Both the position numbers and the translations under genes were made by a program. A DNA stretch of 64,000 nt from Parasedimentitalea maritima. Its GTDB lineage: Bacteria; Pseudomonadota; Alphaproteobacteria; Rhodobacterales; Rhodobacteraceae. Shown here one piece after another: positions 1 through 7,217 of the stretch. Under the pieces are notes generated by a model, which saw nothing but the letters and a program-made list of their open reading frames with translations, made no database searches and was not told the DNA's origin. The DNA is taken from NCBI RefSeq assembly GCF_005771405.1, contig NZ_VAUA01000006.1:145251-209250 (forward strand), read 5' to 3'. Within the stretch, counting starts at the first letter, position 1. Each line of letters begins with the position of its first letter.

Positions 1-371
1 GTGGTCAGCGCTCCGCCCAGACCTGTACGGATGTCCGTCAACCAGCCCTCGTCTTTCAGCAGGGCCAGAGTCTGACCCGTTTTGGCGCAGAACAATAGGT
101 TCAAGCCATTTGAGCTGGCCAGGCCCTGGCTTGGGTTGTTGTAAAACCCGGTTGCGATTTTGACCACAAAACCTTCGCTGCCATCAATGTGCCCGGATTT
201 TACATGGCAGTCGCCATTGACCTCTTCGAACCCAAGATAGGTGACCTCAGAAACCTGCACGCAACCCTGTGCCTGTGCAATATAGGCTTGGCGTATGGCC
301 TTTGCTCCAGTGGACAAGTCAAGCAGGCCCTGGATCTCAGATTTATGTAGTTCCAGCAAAATGTCTCTCAA
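1..371 (-). CDS. Ornithine cyclodeaminase / mu-crystallin family protein (N-terminal part)
   Basis: This is the first 123 codons of a gene that runs off the left edge. The translation carries the family's N-terminal signature: an HVKSGHIDG stretch, then FVVKIATGFYNNPS, SSNGLNLLFCAKTGQTLALL and DEGWLTDIRTG. The family (ornithine cyclodeaminase, alanine or arginine dehydrogenases, ketimine reductases) uses NAD(P) to deaminate or reduce amino acids. The NAD-binding half lies outside the window. The start is taken as TTG at 369-371 because an in-frame TAA lies two codons upstream and no ATG follows soon. No clear ribosome binding site is visible. It is divergent from the aminotransferase operon at 466, which ends in a second member of the same family, so both probably serve one amino-acid pathway. 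The exact substrate cannot be told. Confidence 0.85.
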   Translation of the reverse strand, partial: MRDILLELHKSEIQGLLDLSTGAKAIRQAYIAQAQGCVQVSEVTYLGFEEVNGDCHVKSGHIDGSEGFVVKIATGFYNNPSQGLASSNGLNLLFCAKTGQTLALLKDEGWLTDIRTGLGGALT

Positions 372-397
372 TGCTTATTGACTGATTTTTTATACTC

Positions 398-417
398 AAC
401 TATCTAAATTATACAAA
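398..417. promoter_or_regulatory. Operator-like element, copy 1
   Basis: The 95-bp divergent region between the OCD-family gene and the aminotransferase holds AACTATCTAAATTA-T-ACAAA. The same 20 bases with one change (G for T) recur at 4612-4631. The core TATCTAA-A-TTAGACA of the second copy is an imperfect inverted repeat. Its position suits a regulator of both divergent units. The DauR-like protein at 1609 is the obvious candidate, but that link is inference. Confidence 0.45.
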
Positions 418-465
418 TGAGTCAATTTCAACAACTCTCTACCCCGCTTATCGAAAGGTAATCCA

Positions 466-1605
466 ATGTTCCGCGTAGATTTTCACCCCTTCAAGGTCGA
501 GCAATTTCTGTCGGAGCTGGAACATGGGGTTACGTATAATTTTTCAGAAAGTGGCGTGCACCCAATTTCGTTTCAGGGTCTGGTGGACATGGCCGACATT
601 GACCTGCCCTCACTAATGGCAACGCTGATCGATTATCCGCAAGTGAATGGAAAGCAGTCCCTACGGGATACCATCTCAGGGTTTTACCCAGATTCTTCGT
701 CGGATGGGGTGATGATTACAGTTGGTGCAACCGAAGCCAATACACTGGTTGCCAACACGCTGCTGCAGCCCGGGGACAACGTCGTCTGCTTTCGGCCAAC
801 CTATGAACAGATTTCGGGCAATGCGGCCAACCTGGGCAATGAGGTGCGCTGGGTTGATCTGGTTGGGTCCGACGGGTGGGCCATCGACAGCGCTGCGCTC
901 GCCAAGGCCGTAGACAATAAGACACGCATCATTCACGTGGTGAACCCAAACAATCCAACCGGGCGTATCCTGTCCGACAGTGACCGCCGCCAAATCATCG
1001 CAGCGGCTGATCGTGTGGGAGCATGGATCGTTGCAGACGAGGTCTATGCGGGCACTGAACGCGAAGGTGACGTTGAAACACCTTCGTTCTGGGGCAGCTA
1101 TGATCGGGTTTTGATCGTCAATTCGACATCAAAGGCCTACGGTCTCCCGGGTTTGCGCCTCGGCTGGCTTGTCGGACCGGAAGATGTCATCACCGAGTGC
1201 TGGCGGCGGCACGAATATGCCTCGATCACTACATCGATGTTGTCGATGGAGCTGGCAGATAAGGCCCTGTCAGACCCCACACGATCGAAACTAAACGCCC
1301 GGGCAAAAACGCTGATCCGGACTGGCTTTGATGTTCTTGCTGCGGAATTAGCTCGCCACCCCGGTGTCTTCGATGTGGTGCCTCCGCAAGCCTCGGCGAT
1401 GTCTTTTGTTCGTTTCGACCTGCCAATTTCTTCAGAAGATTTCTGTATGCGTCTGCTGCGTGAGCGGGAAGTTCTGGTCATTCCCGGTTCGCGATTTGGA
1501 GTGGAAAATCATTTTCGCTTCAGCTCCGCCCTGCCCGAAGACCACTTGCGTGAGGGTCTCTCACGTCTCAATGGTCTGACAAGTGAAATTCTACAGGGAC
1601 ACTAA
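466..1605 (+). CDS. PLP-dependent aminotransferase, class I/II
   Basis: A fold-type I aminotransferase of 379 residues, normal length. Visible motifs are NPNNPTGR (around residue 162), the VADEVYAG segment with the PLP-contacting Asp and Tyr, and the Schiff-base lysine in NSTSKAYGLPGLRLGW (around residue 225), followed by the conserved Arg that binds substrate carboxylate near the C-terminus (FRFSSA). AAAGG lies seven bases before the ATG. It is the first gene of a four-gene operon (aminotransferase, DauR-like regulator, M20 deacylase, OCD-family dehydrogenase), with 3 bp to the next gene. It probably transaminates an amino acid that the other enzymes release or modify. The specific substrate is not evident. 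Confidence 0.88.
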   Translation: MFRVDFHPFKVEQFLSELEHGVTYNFSESGVHPISFQGLVDMADIDLPSLMATLIDYPQVNGKQSLRDTISGFYPDSSSDGVMITVGATEANTLVANTLLQPGDNVVCFRPTYEQISGNAANLGNEVRWVDLVGSDGWAIDSAALAKAVDNKTRIIHVVNPNNPTGRILSDSDRRQIIAAADRVGAWIVADEVYAGTEREGDVETPSFWGSYDRVLIVNSTSKAYGLPGLRLGWLVGPEDVITECWRRHEYASITTSMLSMELADKALSDPTRSKLNARAKTLIRTGFDVLAAELARHPGVFDVVPPQASAMSFVRFDLPISSEDFCMRLLREREVLVIPGSRFGVENHFRFSSALPEDHLREGLSRLNGLTSEILQGH

Positions 1606-1608
1606 GCC

Positions 1609-2226
1609 ATGACCAATCGTACTGCTCTTTTGACCAATACCAAGGCGCTTGCTGAGGCGATCCCCCTGCTGATGGGGGACCGAGTTGAAGTCGTTGTTCA
1701 CGACCTGCGAAGCGAGACAATCGCCCATATCGTCAATCCGTTTTCGCAGCGTAAATCTGGCGATCCATCGAACATGCAGGAAATTGATTTTCGCCCCAGT
1801 GACACAGTCATCGGCCCCTATGAAAAGGTAAATTGGGATGGCAATGTCATCCGCTCGATCAGTGTTGTGATGCGTGCTGAAAGTGGTGACGCTGAATTTG
1901 TGCTCTGTATCAACCACGATCAAGTGGACCTGCAGCAACTGCAACGAGCGGTCCGTGCTTTACAGCCAGCCAGACTTTCCAGCTCACAGCCCGAATCCCT
2001 GTTCCGCAATGACTGGCATGAACGGCTGAATGTTTTTGTCAGTGATTGGTGTGTGCAAAATGGACATCGCGTTGATGAGCTGGATCGTACAGCGCGACGT
2101 GTTTTACTCGGCGCTCTTGAAATCTCGGGGGCATTGTCCGAACGCAACGCAGCCTCATACGTCGCGCGCCTTTTGGGAGTTAGCCGCGCCACCATATACA
2201 ACGATCTAAAGGCAAATACCGGATGA
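1609..2226 (+). CDS. YheO/DauR-like transcriptional regulator (PAS-like plus HTH)
   Basis: 205 residues with the two-part layout of the YheO/DauR family. An N-terminal PAS-like sensor (about residues 8-110, with EVVVHDL and VIGPYEKVNWDG) is followed by a C-terminal helix-turn-helix (about 155-203, LGALEISGALSERNAASYVARLLGVSRATIYNDLK). In Pseudomonas DauR controls D-arginine catabolism together with DauB, an OCD-family L-arginine dehydrogenase. Here the regulator sits in an operon that ends with an OCD-family gene, which fits an amino-acid-responsive switch. The stop overlaps the next start by ATGA. The inducer and whether it activates or represses are unknown. Confidence 0.85.
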   Translation: MTNRTALLTNTKALAEAIPLLMGDRVEVVVHDLRSETIAHIVNPFSQRKSGDPSNMQEIDFRPSDTVIGPYEKVNWDGNVIRSISVVMRAESGDAEFVLCINHDQVDLQQLQRAVRALQPARLSSSQPESLFRNDWHERLNVFVSDWCVQNGHRVDELDRTARRVLLGALEISGALSERNAASYVARLLGVSRATIYNDLKANTG

Positions 2227-3377
2227 CAGATGACCTAACGCACAGCCTTTCTGTGCTTTCAAAGCTGATAGGATTTCCAACCGTTTCCGATCAATCGAAT
2301 GTGGATCTCATCCACTACATCATGGCCTATCTCGATGAATTCGATGTCAAATATCACATCTTTCCTGACAGCTCTGCGACCAAGCTGGGCCTGATTGCGC
2401 AGATTGGGCCGAATGTAGAAGGCGGCACTATTCTGTCAGGCCATACAGATGTCGTCCCGATCGCCGGTCAGGTTTGGAGCAGTGACCCTTGGATCCTGAC
2501 TGAGCGGGATGGGCGATTCTACGGTCGCGGGACCTGCGATATGAAAGGGTTTGTGGCATTGGCGCTCGCAGCTGTCCCGAAGTTTGCGTCGGCCCCTTTG
2601 GCGCGCCCCATCCAGCTGGCGTTTTCATTTGATGAGGAAGTCGGTTGTCTTGGCACTGCCCCCTTATTGACCGCGCTTGAAACACATTTCCCCCAGGCTG
2701 AAACCGTGATCGTGGGGGAGCCCACATCAATGTCCGTGGTCACTGGCCACAAAGGTGGCTTGGGGCTTGTGACGCGATTACATGGCAAAGCGGCCCATTC
2801 TTCCAGGCCTGACTTGGGCGCTTCGGCCATTTCACACGCAGATCCTTTGATCCAGTGGCACAGCGCCAGACAGGAAAAAGCACGCACGAGTTCCTCCGCC
2901 AGTGGGTTTATTCCTCCTTATTCAACGGTTCAGGTTGGCACTATCAAAGGCGGGGTGGCGTTAAATACAGTGCCTGATCTTTGTGTCTTCGAAAGCGACA
3001 TACGCTACATGCCACACGAGACTGCCAGTGATTGGGTCGATGAGTACCGGGCGTTAGTCGGGTCTGTTGAAGATGCGATGCGCACCGAATGCGACGATGC
3101 GCGCATTGAGCTGGAGGTGACTGAAGACATCCCGGCCATGCTGCCTGAACCTTCTGGCGCGGCTGAGGTGTTGGCCCGTCAGTTAACCGGCGACAATTCG
3201 GACAATTGTGTTTCCTACCAGACTGAGGCGGGTCATTTTCAGGCGGCGGGCTATTCCACGGTTGTTTGTGGGCCGGGGAGTATTGAGCAGGCTCACGGAC
3301 CAGATGAATTCATCTCTGCCAACCAATTAAGACAGGGTCAGGCCTTTATGGAGCGCCTGATCACAGCCCTCTGCTGA
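2223..3377 (+). CDS. M20 family deacylase, acetylornithine deacetylase (ArgE) type
   Basis: 384 residues, the usual ArgE length. The di-zinc ligand motifs of the M20 family are present in order: SGHTDVVP, GRGTCDMKG, the catalytic-base DEEVG, GEPTS, and a late His in AHGPDEF. A dimerisation (lid) domain is inserted around residues 175-285. The family hydrolyses N-acyl amino acids, classically N-acetylornithine. In this catabolic operon it more likely releases an amino acid from an acylated compound for the neighbouring aminotransferase and OCD-family enzyme than makes arginine. Translation is coupled to the regulator through an ATGA overlap. Assignment to arginine biosynthesis cannot be excluded from sequence alone. 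Confidence 0.88.
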   Translation: MTDDLTHSLSVLSKLIGFPTVSDQSNVDLIHYIMAYLDEFDVKYHIFPDSSATKLGLIAQIGPNVEGGTILSGHTDVVPIAGQVWSSDPWILTERDGRFYGRGTCDMKGFVALALAAVPKFASAPLARPIQLAFSFDEEVGCLGTAPLLTALETHFPQAETVIVGEPTSMSVVTGHKGGLGLVTRLHGKAAHSSRPDLGASAISHADPLIQWHSARQEKARTSSSASGFIPPYSTVQVGTIKGGVALNTVPDLCVFESDIRYMPHETASDWVDEYRALVGSVEDAMRTECDDARIELEVTEDIPAMLPEPSGAAEVLARQLTGDNSDNCVSYQTEAGHFQAAGYSTVVCGPGSIEQAHGPDEFISANQLRQGQAFMERLITALC

Positions 3378-3387
3378 AAGAAAAAAC

Positions 3388-4344
3388 ATGCGCAATAATA
3401 CCCCTACCATTCTGAACGCTGACCAAGTTGCAGGCCTTATCGGGAAACTTGATCTCGCGGCCGAGCTGCGCGGAATGTTTGCTGAATTGGGTCAAAAACA
3501 AGCAATTCAACCAGCCCAAACAGTAACGCTGTTTCCCGAAGATCGCGGTGACTTCATCACCTATTTGGGCGCGCAGGGGCAATCAGGTGTGTTTGGAGCA
3601 AAACTGTCTCCTTATTTGGTGACCGGGGGTAAACCAATCATCACCGCTTGGACATTATTGCTGTCGATGGAAACCGGTGAACCACTTTTGTTGTGTGATT
3701 CAGGACAGCTGACGACAGAACGGACTGCGGGCACCACAGCTCTGGCGGTCGATTTACTGGCAAGCCCAAAGGCGGCGAGCCTTGCGATCATTGGTTCCGG
3801 GAGCGTGGCGCAGGCACACTACCGCCATGTTATGGACCTGCGAGAATGGGACACGGTCAGGATCTACTCGCCCGGCCTTGACTCTGACACCGCGAGGCAA
3901 AACCAATGGCGCGACCTATGTAAGGATGCTGTTTTTGCGGACTCTGCAGAGGCGGCAGCAACTAATGCGGATGTTGTCATGCTGTGCACCTCTTCTGGCA
4001 GGCCGGTCATTGCCAACAGTGCAATTGGGCCCAACACGCTTGTTACCTCGATCAGCACAAATGTTGCCCAGGCGCATGAGGTCAATCCTGACTGGCTTTC
4101 TACAACGCAGGTCTACTGCGACTATCGCGCCACCACCCCAAATGTCGCCGGGGAAATGGTCCTTGCAGCGCAGGACTTCGGCTGGAAACCCGATGAAATT
4201 CGAGGGGATTTGGCTGAACTGACCAATGACCTTGCTCCCAAACCCGAAGCAGGCAAGCCGAGTTTTTTCCGTTCAGTGGGGCTAGGTCTGGAAGATATTG
4301 CCGCCGCGCAGGCTGTCCTGCGTTGCCTTGAAGGTACGACGTAA
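3388..4344 (+). CDS. Ornithine cyclodeaminase / mu-crystallin family dehydrogenase
   Basis: 318 residues, full length for the family. The N-terminal substrate domain (FGAKLSPY, GEPLLLCDSGQLTTERTAGTTALA) is followed by a Rossmann NAD(P) domain starting at SLAIIGSGSVAQAHYRHV (about residue 130), with a GSGSVA glycine loop. It closes the operon that begins at 466 and is the second OCD-family gene in the window, after the divergent partial one at the left edge. Two paralogues flanking one promoter region suggest sequential or alternative deamination or imine-reduction steps. The substrate could be ornithine, arginine, alanine or a cyclic imine and is not decided here. Confidence 0.87.
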   Translation: MRNNTPTILNADQVAGLIGKLDLAAELRGMFAELGQKQAIQPAQTVTLFPEDRGDFITYLGAQGQSGVFGAKLSPYLVTGGKPIITAWTLLLSMETGEPLLLCDSGQLTTERTAGTTALAVDLLASPKAASLAIIGSGSVAQAHYRHVMDLREWDTVRIYSPGLDSDTARQNQWRDLCKDAVFADSAEAAATNADVVMLCTSSGRPVIANSAIGPNTLVTSISTNVAQAHEVNPDWLSTTQVYCDYRATTPNVAGEMVLAAQDFGWKPDEIRGDLAELTNDLAPKPEAGKPSFFRSVGLGLEDIAAAQAVLRCLEGTT

Positions 4345-4370
4345 GCCGGTTCCGATCAAAACCATAGGAA

Positions 4371-4404
4371 GTCAGAGGCGGGCAACTTGCCGTCCGCCTC
4401 TGAC
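4371..4404 (+). terminator. Hairpin after the amino-acid operon
   Basis: A perfect 11-bp inverted repeat (GTCAGAGGCGG ... CCGCCTCTGAC) with a 12-base loop lies 27 bases after the stop of the OCD-family gene. No T-run follows, so it may end transcription Rho-dependently or protect the 3' end rather than act as a classical intrinsic terminator. Confidence 0.5.
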
Positions 4405-4611
4405 AGCGAACTCTCCTATCTTCGGAATTCCCTCCCCCGTGGGATGAGGCTAAATGTTTTTCAAATTTATAGCTTCTGGCTGTCCCAGACAAGGCAGGTC
4501 CTCTCCCTGCATTATCCGCAATCGCTTGCGTCAAAAATTTAATGTGAAAACGCAAACTTGGTGATGTTTTCGCCTTTTGAGGGTGCTCGGTTATTGAACG
4601 GTAGTGGCTGG

Positions 4612-4631
4612 AACTATCTAAATTAGACAAA
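4612..4631. promoter_or_regulatory. Operator-like element, copy 2
   Basis: AACTATCTAAATTA-G-ACAAA matches 19 of 20 bases with the element at 398-417 upstream of the aminotransferase operon. It lies past that operon's end, in a 538-bp stretch without a recognised gene, about 90 bp before a weak short frame with a good ribosome binding site at 4724. It probably marks a promoter once, or still, under the same regulator. Confidence 0.4.
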
Positions 4632-4723
4632 CTGTATGATGACTGGATATACCTGCACACCACATTTCCGTTGATGGTCTGCATAGATTTTTGGTTAGAT
4701 CAGAAATTCTGAAGGAGACGGCC

Positions 4724-4828
4724 TTGGCTGGCATCGCTCCACGGCCTGAGATTAAAGGTTCCACCGCAAGAGTTGTCACACACGGTATGTTTCATACAGC
4801 CGGACATGGTTACTCAAAAATCTGTTGA
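4724..4828 (+). other. Possible short or residual reading frame
   Basis: A GAAGGAGA sequence five bases before a TTG opens a 34-codon frame (beginning MAGIAPRPEIKG) that stops at 4826-4828. It is preceded by the second copy of the operator-like element. I recognise no family. The frame could be the stub of a lost gene of the upstream regulon. Evidence for expression is only the ribosome binding site. Confidence 0.2.
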
Positions 4829-4871
4829 ACGGCGTTCAAGAATATGCAATTAGTTTAGTGAACGCCGTTCA
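4826..4871. promoter_or_regulatory. Paired palindromic operator before the orphan membrane protein
   Basis: TGAACGGCGTTCA at 4826-4838 and its exact reverse complement TGAACGCCGTTCA at 4859-4871 lie 33 bp apart centre to centre, about three helical turns. Each is itself a palindrome around a single unpaired central base. They bracket the AT-rich putative promoter of the gene at 4883. Such GAAC-n3-GTTC sites are typical of TetR-family repressors, but no TetR gene is in the window. Confidence 0.5.
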
Positions 4872-4882
4872 TGGAGGTAACG

Positions 4883-6094
4883 ATGATTGTTTTAGCGGAT
4901 ACAGACTCTCTGGTGGCTGACGCCATTATTCCCCAAGCGGCACAAGCGGAAATAGAACTCCGGTCGCGCAAGTTAATGGTGGCAATGGCCATTAACGCCA
5001 TTCTGTGCTTTGGTATATTATCGGCAACTGGCGGATTTATCTTTTGGCTGGCATCGGCGCTGTCGGTGGCAATCGTGGGCCTGCTGTTTCTTGGGACCGG
5101 CGTTCTAATCCTGCGGGCGGATCACTCCGATTTCACGTTCTTTGGCAACGCCTCGGCCCTGATAGGGGCCGGGATGTTGATCGGCGGCGCTGGCATAGAG
5201 CTGATAGACAAATATTCGGACATAGCCGGTTGGGTTATGGCACCTGCCGGAGCACTGGTGGCCACCCTGTGTGTCTTTGCCTTGAACAAGCAAGAGAAAA
5301 CCGGGCGCTTTGTTGCTGGTTCGATCCTGTTGATGGGGCTAGCGCTACACTTAATTGGTCTTGGCTTTTTACTTAACCAAGCCGCGATCGACGGAGCCCT
5401 GATTTCAATTTTTTATCTCTATGCAACATTAGCGATCGCAGGTGCAGGCTGGTTTATCGATGTTCGTCTAATAACAGCATTGGCTATTGTGCCTTTTGCA
5501 CAGGCACTGGACACCAGCACTTTCTATTTCCATGCGGCATATGTGTTCTATTCGCCAGAATCGACACTCTCCATTTTGCAGATGTTGTTGTTTGTGTTTG
5601 TACTGCTGTTTGTAGCGCGCACCCAATCTAATCAGCTGTCCAGACACGCCATGACCTTGGCAGTAATGGCCTTCATTGTTGCCAATCTTTGTGCGCTGGT
5701 TGGCAGTTTGTGGGGCGACTATTTGGGCGAAACACTGTGGGGAACCAGCAGATACGAAGATTGGGACAGCAGCACCTATAGCAGTTGGTACGATGCTCGC
5801 GACGCCTTTCGCGAAACCGCAATGTTCATCTCGGCCAATATGTATTCCGTTCTGTGGGCGATTGGACTGGCAGGGGCGATCAGTTGGTTTGCCCATTCGA
5901 ACCAGCGCGGATTGTTCAACACGGCTGTTACTTTTGCCTGTATCCACGCGTACACACAGGCCCTGGAAAGTTTCCATGACGAACCATTGGCCTATGTGAT
6001 TGGTGGGCTGGCTGCAATCCCACTCGCCTGGGGGTTGTGGCGTCTGGACAGCTGGCTAACAGCGCGACAATTGACCCAGGCAGATCATCCGTGA
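4883..6094 (+). CDS. Multi-pass membrane protein of unknown function
   Basis: 403 residues, mostly hydrophobic, with roughly ten membrane segments between residue 30 and the C-terminus. A short cytoplasm-like N-terminus contains a charged helix (AEIELRSRKL). A polar loop near residues 280-305 is rich in Trp, Tyr, Asp and Ser (GTSRYEDWDSSTYSSWYD). The start is ATG 4883, because GGAGGT lies four bases upstream. An earlier in-frame ATG at 4871 lies inside the operator and has no ribosome binding site. I do not recognise a family with known function. The gene stands alone and is preceded by the paired TGAAC palindromes, so it is probably tightly regulated. Confidence 0.75.
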   Translation: MIVLADTDSLVADAIIPQAAQAEIELRSRKLMVAMAINAILCFGILSATGGFIFWLASALSVAIVGLLFLGTGVLILRADHSDFTFFGNASALIGAGMLIGGAGIELIDKYSDIAGWVMAPAGALVATLCVFALNKQEKTGRFVAGSILLMGLALHLIGLGFLLNQAAIDGALISIFYLYATLAIAGAGWFIDVRLITALAIVPFAQALDTSTFYFHAAYVFYSPESTLSILQMLLFVFVLLFVARTQSNQLSRHAMTLAVMAFIVANLCALVGSLWGDYLGETLWGTSRYEDWDSSTYSSWYDARDAFRETAMFISANMYSVLWAIGLAGAISWFAHSNQRGLFNTAVTFACIHAYTQALESFHDEPLAYVIGGLAAIPLAWGLWRLDSWLTARQLTQADHP

Positions 6095-6284
6095 TCGAAA
6101 ACACAGGGGGCTTCAAACTGTGGGTTCATCAGATGTTACTTCTCCTCTTGCTGCCCGGAATGGTCTGCGAGGTGCACCAATAGTCGCGGTACCGTGGTCA
6201 CTCCAACAGAATTCATTCTAGGGCTCAAAACCTCGATCACTGGAACGCCACCAAGCTCCCCGCCGACCGGAGGTCTCGCTAATA

Positions 6285-6515
6285 TTACGACGAGGTGCAG
6301 TTATTTCCTGTGGTGCCAAATCGTGCGTATTTGGTAGCTTTGATCTGCTGGAACAAGTTGCTCAGCATAAATCCGTCTTTTTCAAAATGGCCTGGGCCAA
6401 CTATCAGGATGCTAAACTAGAAACGTTGCGATTGGTGCTAAATACGCAACTCACCGTTGCTCAACGCCGGAACTAAGCAGGGATGCGAGAGATGATCATC
6501 GGAGAGCCACCAAGT
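6285..6515 (+). pseudogene. Remnant of an AbiEii-type nucleotidyltransferase toxin gene
   Basis: One frame reads through SFDLLEQVAQHKSVFF, KMAWANYQDAKLETLRLV, then VAQRRN, a TAA stop at 6474-6476, and in the same frame AGMREMIIGEPPS. From memory this follows the C-terminal region of AbiEii/AbiGii nucleotidyltransferase toxins (a block like HKxxFFxxxWARYDxAxxGxLRLVP, then LRxDYxxMxxMxFGEPPxFD), with the stop falling about where the conserved Tyr should be. The catalytic N-terminal part and any AbiEi antitoxin are missing and the frame has no start. It is the scar of a defence or toxin-antitoxin locus, in a stretch (6095-6581) with no other recognisable gene. Confidence 0.5.
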
Positions 6516-6581
6516 AGATCCGAAAGGCGTTGGGACTGAACCTGTTCAATGGAATGGTAGAGCCCCAACGCAGATTGGGCC

Positions 6582-6926
6582 TCACCGGTTGTAGTCGATC
6601 CATTTCGACATCAGGCTACGATCGCGGATGCATTCATCGGGAACGGTGCGCCGCTTCATTCTCGCGATACGCTCGGCAAAAGCCACCTGTTTCGATGAAG
6701 CATAGTTTTCAAACTTACCGCCCTTTGGGGTATCTTTGTTCTCACTGATCCAAACCGACAGAGCATGGCGATCTTGCTGAACGTCCGATGGTAGGGTTTT
6801 CCCGGTTCGCTTAGCAATCGCGAGCGCAAATTGGGTTTGCTTTTCGGTCACAGGCAACAGGTGGTAGTCATTAGATGAGGAGCCCATTGGATTTGTGCTG
6901 GGAACGTTTACGGCTGTGTCTTGCAT
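6582..6926 (-). CDS. Small hypothetical protein with a tandem KQ-FA-IA motif
   Basis: 114 residues from ATG 6926, which has GGGAGA seven bases upstream. The longer open frame upstream has no such site. After a Ser/Thr/Asn-rich N-terminus come two copies of one motif of about 37 residues: EKQTQFALAIAKRTGK...P...DRHALSVWI and SKQVAFAERIARMKRR...P...DRSLMSKWI. The shared pattern is KQ-x2-FA-x2-IA, then P, then DR-x-x-x-S-x-WI. From memory, similar small repeats occur at the C-termini of some plasmid topoisomerases and in Rhodobacterales hypotheticals, which hints at nucleic-acid contact. That is weak inference. It stands alone, next to a toxin-gene remnant. Confidence 0.65.
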   Translation of the reverse strand: MQDTAVNVPSTNPMGSSSNDYHLLPVTEKQTQFALAIAKRTGKTLPSDVQQDRHALSVWISENKDTPKGGKFENYASSKQVAFAERIARMKRRTVPDECIRDRSLMSKWIDYNR

Positions 6927-7133
6927 CAAAATTCTCCCATTAGCGTTCTTACAAATTAGAACAAAAAGAGAACAAATGCAAGGGCCCATCCCGCTCGGCC
7001 ATTTGAAGAGTCTCGCTAGGCAACTCGGGATAGCGGTAGCCAGGTTCGCCATCATCGCAACAGGTGCCGACAAGACTGGCTGGGGCCCTATTCAACAGAA
7101 GGTTAGTCAAAAATGAGAATTATTTTTTGCCAA

Positions 7134-7162
7134 GGGAATAAACCAGCCGCACCCCCCGTTTC
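7134..7162 (+). promoter_or_regulatory. Candidate ECF sigma promoter of the sulfite dehydrogenase operon
   Basis: GGGAATAA at 7134-7141 and CGTTTC at 7157-7162, 16 bases apart counted from GGGAATA, resemble the GGAA(T/C)...CGTT architecture of ECF-type promoters. They lie 56 bases before the sorA start and on the strand that would let the sigma factor encoded at 10100-10603 control sorA and the cytochrome. No matching box was seen before the sigma gene itself. Confidence 0.35.
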
Positions 7163-7217
7163 TCTCATGCGACCTGAAACAAATTACTGACAGGTTTAAA
7201 GCTAAAGGGAGGAAAGA

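Noticed and set aside
4100-4684. 194-codon minus-strand frame
   Set aside because: Mostly antisense to the OCD-family gene and crosses its hairpin and the operator copy; no ribosome binding site or family.
6530-6748. 72-codon plus-strand frame
   Set aside because: Overlaps the minus-strand tandem-motif protein, which has a good ribosome binding site and an internal repeat; this frame has neither.
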